64,000 nt of DNA from Oscarella lobularis (taxonomy: Eukaryota > Porifera > Homoscleromorpha > Homosclerophorida > Oscarellidae), in contig NC_089191.1 of NCBI RefSeq assembly GCF_947507565.1, positions 558,001 to 622,000 of the forward strand. Reading direction: 5' to 3'. Made by a program: the position numbers and the translations under genes. The notes beneath the pieces are model-generated. The model saw only the letters and a list, made by a program, of their open reading frames with translations. It was not told where the DNA came from and did not search any database. Numbering within the stretch: the stretch's first letter is position 1; every line of letters starts with the position of its first letter. Shown here piece by piece: positions 10,141 through 20,458 of the stretch.

Positions 10141-13100
10141 TTATTGGCCCAGTTTCAGACATTCGGCGTTGACCGCATCTGTGCAATATTTCGCGGCAAG
10201 CTCTAGCATGCTCTTTTTTCGCTGAGTCGTTTTTGATGATTCCAATTCATAAGCCGTGCATAAATTGAACAAGATCGATTCGTGGAGGTCGTCCGGATTT
10301 TTCCATATCATTTCTTCCAACACCGTTAAAGCCTAGAACGACTAATTAAACCTCAAGAGGAATCAGTTACAGTAGAAAACCTCTTTCAGTCTGCCTTGAT
10401 ACAACAGACATACAGCCAAATTGTTCACTGCCTATAAGACATGGCACAAAATTTAAACAACAGAACAAACCGTAAGGAATTAACTGACCGAGGCACTGCT
10501 AGAATCAAGCTTTGTTACACCACGAAAGTAGACGGACGCTTTGTCGTACTGACCAAGAGCAACACACACAAAGGCGCTTGGGTGGAAAAGGAGAGACATA
10601 AGTGAGAAAAGTATATACTCCTACTGCTACTACCGATTAGTTTGAATAACAATATCGCGTTCGTTAGCAGAGCTGGCTGCAAGCAGTTGCTCCGCTTTGT
10701 CGAAGGTCAATTTTCCGCCTTCAATGTCGCCGAGCTGCATAGTCACTGAAATAAAAGCCTTCGAACTTCTAAGTTTCTAACCTGAAGACGAAGGCGGCCT
10801 ATTCCCGAAAGCAGAGCGACTTTGTTGACGTTTTCAGCGTCGACTAAAGACTCAAACGTCAACACAGCAAGTCGATATTCCTATCCAAAAAATAAGTAGC
10901 CTAGTGGGATTACAGCTGTTCCTACCTTTAGATTAACAAAACAGTTTCCTATCGAAAACAATACTTGAATTTTTCGCTGGTTCCACAAAGCAAGCAAAAC
11001 TAATAAAAATTGATTAGGAAAAATCTCCTCCTATTCGAAATACGTTGCACCTTCTCTCTCGTCTTTCCCAGGATGCGCGATGGTCCAATCAGACCCATCT
11101 TCAGCCAAGCCGCCACTAAGATTACCCAACACCTTTTTGCAGGCGTCCAACAAACGATATAATTTATCCAAGGCCTCCTGCTGTTTGCCGAGGTACTGAG
11201 GCAACTCGGCGGCCAACAGACGAAACGAAAACGGAACAAGGGAACCTTTCCCAATATGTTCGAAATACGTTAGAGGTCGCCTATAAATAATGTATACCTT
11301 TTTTCTCCGGATAGATGTCGGGATGATATTCGAAATATAAGTCGGGCTGATCGAAATCGTGAAACGCTTCCAATTCCGTGTGCGCCACGTTGAACATTTT
11401 CAATTTGCACAGCAAAGCAAAGCGGCAGAACCACACCTATTAAAAATTAAAAAGGACTTGGAGGGAAAAAACGCTCGGAGGGGGGGCTCTTGCCTGAAGG
11501 GTCTTGTGCGTGTGCAAGGCTCTTATCAAATCTCGTCCTTCCATGCCCTGACCATTCGCTGCCAAAAACTTGCCCGTCAAATCTAATGCGGCTCTGTAGT
11601 GACCGCCAGCCTGGCAATTGAATGAAGGACGACTTCTCTTTATAAACTGATTTTTTACATACCACTAATGTTTGGAATCCTTTTGAGTCCGGAACGACGC
11701 TGTACGACGACATCATTTGCCTTCGCAACGCGTCGACGTCCATTCCGTACTTCTTGAGCAGTTCACTGATCGGATCGGGCTATTTAATTAAGAAACTTCT
11801 GAATTGATACTCAGGGTCACGCTATAACGGTTTTCTTTACGTAAGGTCCTTCAATGCTTATTCCAGGCGAAGTGAGATACTGGGAGTCCAACGAGGATAT
11901 GCCGCCTGACAAATAAGCGTTCAATAATTGCTTTGTGTTTTCAGACGGAGGCCAATAACAATGAGAGTTCTCCGGATCCAAGTCCTGCTGCTGAGTGGGA
12001 GAACCAATAACAGTCAAATCCCGTTTTGGCATTTCTTCCTTTTCCATTGAAAGTCGCGGAGCTGCTGCTGGCGAATTTTTCGGTGTTCTAAAATGATCTT
12101 CTGAAATTATAAGAGAATCGCCGTCTGTCGTTGTGGCTGGTTTTTCGGCAACTAATAATGAATCTTCGCCGCTGGTTTCGCTACTCTTCTGTCGATTCTG
12201 CTCCTGTTGAGCGAGAATCTCCGGACAAACTCTTCCAAAAATGCTATCGACGAGATGAGAATTGCGACTCAACCAATACTCAAATTCCTGGATTAAATTG
12301 CTAGCCAAATTTACAATGGCCATACAGAGACATACCACTGGTAAAAGCTTTCCATTCTTACTGATGTCGCACTCTTCAAAAGCCTCCTTTACAATTCTAA
12401 AAGGAGTATTTAGAGGAGAAGTGTTTGTCCTGTCACGACGCGAACGGGCGATGAGTGGACCGGGGGACCGTTTACAGCCGCCGTAGAATAACCGGGCAGT
12501 CCAAAGGCAGCAGCGGCAGTTGGTCCGACATCGCCGCAAAGGGCCGGCATCGTTAACCGGTTATATCTGAGTCCCTCGCAATACTCTAACCTCATACCTT
12601 CTTCGTGAACGTAATTTAGTATTGGTTCTGTTGTCTGGTAAAAGCCTGTACGTTGCGAAGGGACTCGGTCTCTCTACGGCAGCGGCAATTGGACCTACAT
12701 GGTCCATTCACAGCTGCTGTGAATGGACTCAGTCCATGTACGTCAAGTTCTCACACCCAGTTTAACGCTAGTACGAGATCGCCGCTCTAATGGCCTTTCT
12801 AAACACGCGTAGTCCCTCGAAACCTAAGGAGATCGATGCTGGAGCGACTAGCTTCGAGAAATATCGAAGTGTCTTACAAAAGCATCGGTTCTTCTACGAA
12901 CTGCGCGTTCGACGTTCACGAACGTAGTTCTATATTAGTTAGGATCTTAGTATATTTCACTTGGCACCGGCGCAGCGCGCCGGTGCCCAGTGAAATATGC
13001 TAAGATGGGTGTGGTGGGCGGGAGCGGCGGCGGGGAGGATGGCGGTTAGTTTTTTTGCCATTTTCTCGGCCAAAACTAAAGATTGGTCGATCCCATCAAT

Positions 13101-16100
13101 CAAAAAAGTTCTATAACCAAACAATCTACTAGACTACGAAGAGAAACGGCCGAATCGCGTCGAAAGCACCAAAATAGCGCGATTTTACGATCGCATCGCG
13201 GTTTTCTCGCCTAAAACGAACGATCCGTCGAATCGACGCGATCGAAACGCTTTAGAATTGCATTTTAACTTCAACTAGTGGACGAAACGATTGAATCGCG
13301 TGAAAAAGGACCAAAATATCGCCATTCTTGGTCTCCCACGCACAAAAATGTCGTTCTTCTAACATCTAGTTCACCGCTAGTACGAGATCGGCCGCTCTAA
13401 TGACTTTTCTAGGCACGCTTAGTCCCTCGACACCTACGAAGATCGATGTTGGAACGACTAGCTTCGAGAAATCTCGAAATTTCCAACAAAAGTATAGATT
13501 TTCTACGAAATGCGGTTCTTCTACGAACTGCGCGTTCGACGTTCACGAACGTAGTTCTATATTAGTTAGGATCTTAGCATATTTCACTTGGCACCGGCGC
13601 AGCGCGCCGGTGCCCAGTGAAATATGCTAAGATGGGTGTGGTGGGCGGGAGCGGCGGCGGGGAGGATGGCGGTTAGTTTTTTTTGCCATTTTCTCGGCCA
13701 AAACTAAAGATTGGTCGATCCCATCAATCAAAAAAGTTCTATAACCAAACAATCTTCTAGACTACGAAGAGAAACGGCCGAATCGCGTCGAAAGCACCAA
13801 AATAGCGCGATTTTACGATCGCATCGCGGTTTTCTCGCCTAAAACGAACGATCCGTCGAATCGACGCGATCGAAACGCTTTAGAATTGCATTTTAACTTC
13901 AACAAGTGGAAGAAACAATTGAATCGCGTGAAAAAGAACCAAAATATCGCCATTCTTGGTCTCCCACGCACAAAAAATGTCGTTCTTTTAACATCTAGTT
14001 CACCGCAAGTACGAGATCGGCCGCTCTAATAACTTTTCTAGGCACGCTGAGTCCCTCGACACCTACGAAGATCGATGTTGGAACGACTAGCTTCGAGAAA
14101 TCTCGAAATTTCCAACAAAAGTATCGATTTTCTACGAAATGCGGTTCTTCTACGAACTGCGCGTTCGACGTTCACGAACGTAGTTCTATATTAGTTAGGA
14201 TCTTAGCATATTTCACTTGGCACCGGCGCAGCGCGCCGGTGCCCAGTGAAATATGCTAAGATGGGTGTGGTGGGCGGGGGCGGCGGCGGGGAGGATGGCG
14301 GTTAGTTTTTTTTGCCATTTTCTCGGCCAAAACTAAAGATTGGTCGATCCCATGAATCAAAAAAGTTCTATAACCAAACAATCTTCTAGACTACGAAGAG
14401 AAACGGCCGAATCGCGTCGAAAGCACCAAAATAGCGCGATTTTACGATCGCATCGCGGTTTTCTCGCCTAAAACGAACGATCCGTGGAATCGACGCGATC
14501 GAAACGCTTTAGAATTGCATTTTAACTTCAACAAGTGGAAGAAACAATTGAATCGCGTGAAAAAGAACCAAAATATCGCCATTCTTGGTCTCCCACGCAC
14601 AAAAAATGTCGTTCTTTTAACATCTAGTTCACCGCAAGTACGAGATCGGCCGCTCTAATGACTTTTCTAGGCACGCTGAGTCCCTCGACACCTACGAAGA
14701 TCGATGTTGGAACGACTAGCTTCGAGAAATCTCGAAATTTCCAACAAAAGTATCGATTTTCTACGAAATGCGGTTCTTCTACGAACTGCGCGTTCGACGT
14801 TCACGAACGTAGTTCTATATTAGTTAGGATCTTAGCATATTTCACTTGGCACCGGCGCAGCGCGCCGGTGCCCAGTGAAATATGCTAAGATGGGTGTGGT
14901 GGGCGGGGGCGGCGGCGGGGAGGATGGCGGTTAGTTTTTTTTGCCATTTTCTCGGCCAAAACTAAAGATTGGTCGATCCCATCAATCAAAAAAGTTCTAT
15001 AACCAAACAATCTTCTAGACTACGAAGAGAAACGGCCGAATCGCGTCGAAAGCACCAAAATAGCGCGATTTTACGATCGCATCGCGGTTTTCTCGCCTAA
15101 AACGAACGATCCGTCGAATCGACGCGATCGAAACGCTTTAGAATTGCATTTTAACTTCAACAAGTGGAAGAAACAATTGAATCGCGTGAAAAAGAACCAA
15201 AATATCGCCATTCTTGGTCTCCCACGCACAAAAAATGTCGTTCTTTTAATATCTAGTTCACCGCAAGTACGAGATCGGCCGCTGTAATAACTTTTCTAGG
15301 CACGCTGAGTCCCTCGACACCTACGAAGATCGATGTTGGAACGACTAGCTTCGAGAAATCTCGAAATTTCCAACAAAAGTATCGATTTTCTACGAACTGC
15401 GGTTCTTCTACGAACTGCGCGTTCGACGTTCACGAACGTAGTTCTATATTAGTTAGGATCTTAGCATATTTCACTGGGCACCGGCGCGCTGCGCCGGTGC
15501 CCAGTGAAATATGCTAAGATGGGTGTGGTGGGCGGGAGCGGCGGCGGGGAGGATGGCGGTTAGTTTTTTTTTCCATTTTCTCGGCCAAAACTAAAGATTG
15601 GTCGATCCCATCAATCAAAAAAGTTCTATAACCAAACAATCTTCTAGACTACGAAGAGAAACGGCCGAATCGCGTCGAAAGCACCAAAATAGCGCGATTT
15701 TCCGATCGCATCGCGGTTTTCTCGCCTAAAACGAACGATCCGTCGAATCGACGCGATCGAAACGCTTTAGAATTGCATTTTAACTTCAACTAGTGGAAGA
15801 AACGATTGAATCACGTGAAAAAGGACCAAAATATCGCCATTCTTGGTCTCCCACGCACGTTCTTCGGGAAGTGCTGTGAATTGACCGGGTCCACTCACAG
15901 CAACCGTACATGGACCCGGTCCATTTACAGCACTGCCCTATGCTGCCGTACATCGACCGGGTCCATTTACGGCAGCCGTGAATGGACCCGGTCCATTACA
16001 GCTAGCATGCCGCACATGGACCCGGTTCATTTACGGTAGCTGCGGTCCATCTACAGCTGCCGTAACTGGACCCTTCGGTCCGTTTCCAGCAGCTGCAAAT

Positions 16101-16739
16101 GGACCGGGTCCATTTGCTACCCCGGCCAAATATTTCGTGACAGTCCATGTCTCACTGTTCAACTGCCACTTGAAGAGACGGGGAAAGCATCGTGCTGTCA
16201 GAAGCACAATTCAAAATCGTATAGGCCGATTTCAGAGTGCTATTCAGCAGCGTGGCCAACTCCTGAGGACTAACACCTTCGTCATCCTCGTTCTAAAAAA
16301 AGAAAATTGAAGATTGACTTCTCTGTATCCCCCAAGTGCTAACCAAGTTGAACATGGTGAAGAGCAGAGCTCGTTTTTCGGCTAGAGAGCCCTTGAGACA
16401 GACTGAAAGTCCAGCAGCAAACTCTCGGAAAGTCAACGAACCCGTCTATAGACCGAGATATTAATTGGTTCATCTTTCGTTACTCTATCCTACTCGATCT
16501 CGGTCGAACGCTTCGAAGAGTCGATCTCCCAGCACGACGGGTAAATGAAAATGCTTTGCAAAGTCTTCTCGATTTCGAATTCGTCCGCTTTCGTCGTCGC
16601 CGCCCTTCTCGTAGATCTCGCTGAAACTGCGCCCTATTTCGCCGAGTTCGACGTCCGAGAACTTGGCGATGGCTTCGTCAAACGGAATTTTCTCATCTCG
16701 CGCCTCTTCTGACGCCCGCTTCGACTCGTCCTGGCCCAT
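10141..16739 (-). CDS. TRAPPC12: EF-hand module fused to TRAPPC12 (TRAPP III subunit)
   Basis: The 3' part (about 12240-10141) is TRAPPC12, a TPR-bearing TRAPP subunit for ER-Golgi traffic and autophagy: AALDLTGKFLAANGQG, FDQPDLYFEYHPDIYP, LAAELPQYLGKQQEALDKLY, then HESILFNLCTAYELES near the end. The 5' part starts at 16739 with MGQDESK, an N-myristoylation-type start. EF-hand loops follow: DRDRTGSLTFRE, a degenerate NEDDEGVSPQEL, and DISKNGKLLPVE. The last is assembled exactly by removing a 48-bp intron. The frame is open from that EF-hand through EYWLSRNSHLVDSIFGRV and a Ser/Thr-rich linker into LTSPGISIEGPYV, the start of the TRAPPC12 core. A 3.8-kb intron (about 12399-16170) holds a tandem repeat array. 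Known TRAPPC12 proteins lack EF-hands, so this is either a lineage-specific fusion or two genes with an unseen boundary. Confidence 0.75.
12655..12745. repeat. ggtccat-type short inverted repeats, left of array
   Basis: This is a short run of near-palindromic motifs: cctacatggtccattcacag, then ctgctgtgaatggactcagt. They resemble the block at 15865-16130 on the other side of the 628-bp array, and weaker relatives occur at 12450-12550. Together they bracket the array inside the TRAPPC12 intron and may be termini of a larger element. Confidence 0.6.
12946..13004. repeat. hairpin in array unit 1
   Basis: A stem of about 27 bp runs from cttag to ctaag. The inner GC-rich part is caccggcgc/gcgccggtg with loop agc. 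One arm base differs from later units (tagtata instead of tagcata), which weakens the stem slightly. Confidence 0.9.
13573..13631. repeat. hairpin in array unit 2
   Basis: The 59-bp inverted repeat runs from cttagcata to tatgctaag, with a GC-rich inner stem and the loop in the agc orientation. There is one mismatch pair (ttgg against ccca) in the stem. Confidence 0.92.
14202..14260. repeat. hairpin in array unit 3
   Basis: Same 59-bp inverted repeat as unit 2, with the loop in the agc orientation. Confidence 0.92.
14831..14889. repeat. hairpin in array unit 4
   Basis: Same 59-bp inverted repeat as units 2 and 3, with the loop in the agc orientation. Confidence 0.92.
15460..15518. repeat. 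hairpin in array unit 5, loop inverted and stem fully paired
   Basis: The inner segment is the reverse complement of the same segment in units 1-4 (ggcgcgctgcgcc against ggcgcagcgcgcc). The stem mismatch is also gone (cactggg pairs with cccagtg). The last copy has therefore flipped its loop or been converted from the opposite arm. Confidence 0.92.
15865..16130. repeat. ggtccat-type short repeats, right of array
   Basis: About eight irregular copies of a 25-40-bp motif are built around acccggtccat and its complement atggaccgggt, alternating with gctgccgta-like spacers. They form many small inverted repeats. They are similar to the block at 12655-12745. Confidence 0.8.
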
Positions 16740-16801
16740 TTCTCGACCGTGTTTTCTGCGCAGGTTAGCGAGGTCATGTGCGATTGATACAACGATAAAC
16801 A
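16740..16801. promoter_or_regulatory. 62-bp gap between divergent start codons (TRAPPC12 fusion / TMEM14)
   Basis: The two ATGs at 16739 (minus) and 16802 (plus) are separated by only 62 bp, so both promoters must overlap each other and the 5' ends. No TATA box is seen. The region is inferred to be a bidirectional promoter. Confidence 0.5.
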
Positions 16802-17471
16802 ATGGCTCGCTCTTCGATCGACTACGTATCTCTCGCCTACGCTATAGTCGTCGCTTTTGGCGGCATTGCCGGTTACGCCAAAGCTGGTAGACTTAGACGA
16901 AGACGCGATGCTAGTAATTCTGACCTTCTTTATAGGCAGCCTTCCTTCGTTAGCGTTTGGTCTGGCCTTTGGAGTGATGACGGCTGCTGCCGTTGTGGCG
17001 GCACCTGGAAAACCTTACATTGTCTTGGGTTTGTCTACTATCTAGCAGGGCTATTACCAGTGTGTGTAAATTGACAGAGACGTGTAGAATCTAGTCTAAG
17101 TCTCGGTTGCCAGATGGACATCTGATGTCTGATGATAAGTCGCGTCTCTTTGTCTCTTCGTAGGATTGTCGTTGGTCCTCTTGGTATTCATGGGAATGAG
17201 GTTTTTCAGAACGAAGAAGTTCATGCCAGCTGGAGTAGTCGCTTTGTTAAGGTCCTCATATAAAACTACAGTGTCTAAATCTAATGGAAGTTTACTTCAG
17301 CCTCGCTCAAGTGATCCGACTTTCATTTCAATACGTCAAGGGATAGCCATGCACGAAAACAAATTGCTTGCAGCAAGCAGAAATGACAAACACAAAAACA
17401 GTGACAGTTGTAGTCAGACGAGTGCTGGTGATTTTATGACCCAAACATACCTCTTTGGTCTTTCACGGTGA
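16802..17471 (+). CDS. TMEM14: TMEM14 family small membrane protein
   Basis: TMEM14 proteins are about 110-residue, four-helix membrane proteins; TMEM14C imports protoporphyrinogen IX into mitochondria. Exon 1 gives SLAYAIVVAFGGIAGYAKAG. Exon 2, after a 47-bp intron, gives SLPSLAFGLAFGVMTAAAVV. Exon 3 gives LVLLVFMGMRFFRTKKFMPA, which matches the diagnostic GMRFxxxxKFMPAG motif. After VVALL the frame runs on to a stop at 17471 with sequence unlike the family (serine-rich, ending FGLSR). A further unplaced intron near 17250 could replace this tail. The annotated end overlaps the convergent zinc-finger gene by 9 bp. The family is certain, the 3' end is not, and TMEM14A/B/C cannot be distinguished. 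Confidence 0.85.
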
Positions 17472-19856
17472 AGTCGTGCGATTATGTCCCGTCGATTTTT
17501 GATGCCTCCACAGCCCCGCTGACCAATGATAACTTTTTCCGCACGTCGCGCAGATTTTATCTCCCGTTCCCATTGGCCTTCTTCCGCTCGATTTTCCGCC
17601 GCCCTTTTCATCGTCCCCCTTCGCTTCCATAGTCGCGTCGTCATCGTATTCGTCATCGTGATTCTCCTCCTCCTCCTCGTCGTTGGCACCGTATCTGGGT
17701 AGAGAAGGGAGTCCTATGTCACCGGACGATTCATCGATTGCCCCTTCGAAATCATTTTTTGTTTCGTTCGGAAAGGAACTCTCGTCGTCGGCCTCCTCCC
17801 GTTGCAGCACCTCTTCGTCGTCGCACAACAGTCGACTGATTTCCTGATCGAAATCAGGGGATCCTTCTACGTCGTCCGAAACGACCGTGGACACGCTGCT
17901 ACGAACCGAACTTCGTTTCTCGCCTTCGTCGCCGTCACCGCCTAAGTCCTTATAAATCATATCATCAGTAGTTGCCACAAAAGAATGATTATTCTCGACG
18001 GCGGACATCAGTGGAGGCGGCGATAGCGGACTAGCAACAGCGCCTCTTTCATTTTTCCCCTGCTGCAATCCTTCCTTGGGAGTGCCCAGTATTCCAGCAC
18101 TGGTGCTATTATGTATGTGCTTCATGTGATTGAATAGAGAGATGGGATACGGAAACTTTTCCAGGCAAACGGTGCACTGATAGTTGAATCGATCGTACGC
18201 AATCGGCTTGTCTTTCTTCTCGCCGTCCTCGCCCAATGACCCAGCGGCGAACGCCGAATCCGGATCCTTTTTACGCGAACGTCTTGACTTACCACTCGAG
18301 TGACGCTTCATCGAACTAAACATCGTAAAATCATCGTCATTGTCATCGATATTGTGCCCATCGACTTCGTCCATCGAATTGTCATCGTAGTCATGCGACG
18401 GAGTCGACTGCAGAGATCGCCTTTCGTCCGTCGACGCGCCAACGGTTCTCATCTTCGGCGCATTGTGCTTATTGTGCATATGACGCCAACGGCCGCTCAC
18501 CGTTCCAAACGACTTATTGCAAAGTCGACAGGGATACTTCAAAGGAGTAGAAACGCGATCGTTGTAAAAACTGCCGCGGCTATCGTCCTCCGTCGCGTCG
18601 AAGCTGTACTCTTTGACGACGCCCGCCTTGTGTCGTTGAGCGATCGACTTCTTTTCCTGTGACGGCGACGCGATGCGCTTTCGTTTCACGCCCTGGTGCA
18701 TTGTTCGAACGTGCTGACGCATGTTGGAGATCCACGTGAACGATTTGTGGCAGACGGGGCAGCGATATTTCGGCGGTTGCAACGAGTGCATGACGGTGAC
18801 GTGCTCCTCGAGATACTTTGCACTGTGAAACGTCTTGTCGCATTTCGAACACTTCACGCCGCCGCCGCCGCCGCCGCCGCCGGACGCTCGAATTTTGACG
18901 GGGGTCCCACGACCGTCCCCTTTGGAAGAGCTCTCGTTCGTCGATTCCTCGCTTCCTGGGGTCACTCGATAGCCTCTCGTGATGGGACTGACGTGGGGAT
19001 GCTTCACCTGAATATGCCTCTCGATGCAATACTTAAAATAATAGTTCACCGAGCAATACTGGCACTGATAGAGCGACAATCGAACGTGAGGATGCTTGTA
19101 CTTGATATGCATAAATAAAGCCGACGTCGTGCCGAATTTTTTGTGACACCAATCGCACGTGGACTCGCTTCCCACCGCCGCCGCCGCCGCAGACGTTCCC
19201 GTTTTCTTATTGGCGGGAGATTCTAGTGCTGCTGTCGACGATGGTGATAAGGGACGATAGGATTCGTCTTCACCGTCATCGTCCCGATGTCTTCTTTTGG
19301 AGAAGACCGCATCTTTTCTACTGCCGTCGCTATCATTATATTCGACGACGTCATCTTCGTCAGAAGACGAGAGAAGTTCGTTGTCTGAGGATGCATCCTG
19401 GTGTTCTTGTTGTTGCCGTTTCGATGGAAATAGAGATCGTCTCGTCGACGAAGCAGACGGAATCAGACGACTCTCCTTCCTGTTCATCATAGTTCTCGCA
19501 GACCGATGACGTCGTCTACGTTTCCGTTGAGAATTCTCCTTCTGAGGTGGATAGGCGAACGAGGAGGAGGCCTTGTTTGCGAGAAGCTGTCGAGCCTGGT
19601 CGAGCGAGAGAAGAGCGGCGAGAATTGCATTTTGAGTTCGATACGATGACGCCGTGGATGCGGCGTCTGGGCTCGAGTCTCGTTGACGAAAGACGTCGAA
19701 TACAATGCGTTTATTGAGATCTCCGTCGATGTGCTTGTCGATTGCTTTGGCGATGGTCGATAGAGTTTGTGCGTTTTCGTTCTCTGTTTCGTCGCTTTGG
19801 GCGAGAGATGCTACTGTTTCCTCCCCTTCGGTTCCATTTCTGCTTCGATTTTCCAT
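17463..19856 (-). CDS. intronless seven-finger C2H2 zinc-finger protein
   Basis: A 797-residue ORF is uninterrupted in a genome where nearly every other gene is split. The ATG at 19856 (MENRSRNGTEGEE) is the first in frame. Seven C2H2 fingers can be read: CDWCHKKFGTTSALFMHIKY, CQYCSVNYYFKYCIERHIQ, CSKCDKTFHSAKYLEEHVTV, CPVCHKSFTWISNMRQHVRT, CRLCNKSFGTVSGRWRHMHN, CTVCLEKFPYPISLFNHMKH and CATCGKSYHWSAGLWRHQKS. They are spaced apart by long acidic or serine-rich linkers rather than TGEKP linkers. A run of eight glycines lies between fingers 2 and 3. It is presumably a nuclear DNA- or RNA-binding regulator, with no clear orthologue recognised. Lack of introns suggests retroposition or an old single-exon family. 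Confidence 0.9.
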   Translation of the reverse strand: MENRSRNGTEGEETVASLAQSDETENENAQTLSTIAKAIDKHIDGDLNKRIVFDVFRQRDSSPDAASTASSYRTQNAILAALLSLDQARQLLANKASSSFAYPPQKENSQRKRRRRHRSARTMMNRKESRLIPSASSTRRSLFPSKRQQQEHQDASSDNELLSSSDEDDVVEYNDSDGSRKDAVFSKRRHRDDDGEDESYRPLSPSSTAALESPANKKTGTSAAAAAVGSESTCDWCHKKFGTTSALFMHIKYKHPHVRLSLYQCQYCSVNYYFKYCIERHIQVKHPHVSPITRGYRVTPGSEESTNESSSKGDGRGTPVKIRASGGGGGGGGVKCSKCDKTFHSAKYLEEHVTVMHSLQPPKYRCPVCHKSFTWISNMRQHVRTMHQGVKRKRIASPSQEKKSIAQRHKAGVVKEYSFDATEDDSRGSFYNDRVSTPLKYPCRLCNKSFGTVSGRWRHMHNKHNAPKMRTVGASTDERRSLQSTPSHDYDDNSMDEVDGHNIDDNDDDFTMFSSMKRHSSGKSRRSRKKDPDSAFAAGSLGEDGEKKDKPIAYDRFNYQCTVCLEKFPYPISLFNHMKHIHNSTSAGILGTPKEGLQQGKNERGAVASPLSPPPLMSAVENNHSFVATTDDMIYKDLGGDGDEGEKRSSVRSSVSTVVSDDVEGSPDFDQEISRLLCDDEEVLQREEADDESSFPNETKNDFEGAIDESSGDIGLPSLPRYGANDEEEEENHDDEYDDDATMEAKGDDEKGGGKSSGRRPMGTGDKICATCGKSYHWSAGLWRHQKSTGHNRTTSP

Positions 19857-20032
19857 CGAGTGCGAAAAGGAGAACGCCCTTGCGTAGTACGACGCAGAGA
19901 ACTCGCGGGCGTGCAGGTAAAGCACTGTAGTGAAAGAGAAAGAACGAACGAACGAAAGAATTCGCTGAAGAAATCCGGGTTATCGCCAGTGAGGCGTGTT
20001 GGATCGAACGCTCACGCGAGCCACATCGAAGA

Positions 20033-20399
20033 ATGGGTGCGTGTCGTGCAAAACAAGACTGTCTTGACTGCGATTTTGAACTGCTTGCCTCTAGCGGAAG
20101 GAGGCGACGACGAAAGCAATCAAAAAGGTCTCAAAGTGGAGATAAAAATACCAGAAGAGGCAGCCGAAAGATTGCGGAAGCTCGCGGAAGCCAATGACCC
20201 GAGACTTGCTGCTCTCGGCATTTCTGGCATCGTTATGGGCGATTCGGGGAAGATCATTCCTATATTCGGCGCTGACGGTTCGAGTGAGTCTCTATAGAGA
20301 AAGGAAATGGGTTTCCAAGTCAAAGATACTCTACCTAATTTTATAGCTATATTTGGGAGAAAAAAAAAAGGAGAAGGAGATGACGACGACGATGACGAT

Positions 20400-20458
<59 letters not shown>

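Larger units (their letters stand above)
12755..15862. repeat. 628-bp tandem repeat array, about five units, in TRAPPC12 intron
   Basis: Five successive units with a period of 627-629 bp are clear from identical landmarks such as ctagttcaccgcaagtacga, gacgttcacgaacgtagttc and atggcggttag. Internal units 2-4 differ at few positions; the first unit is the most diverged. Each unit holds one 59-bp hairpin. The reading frame of 76 codons seen in two units (13400-13630 and 14658-14888) is a by-product of the repeat and has no coding support. Confidence 0.96.

Noticed and set aside
13400-14888. Repeated 76-codon frame in the 628-bp array
   Set aside because: Identical only because the repeat is; it is interrupted in other units and translates the hairpin.
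12946-15518. Helitron 3' ends
   Set aside because: The hairpins are GC-rich, but no CTRR terminus at the proper distance, no TC 5' end and no Rep/helicase frame were seen.
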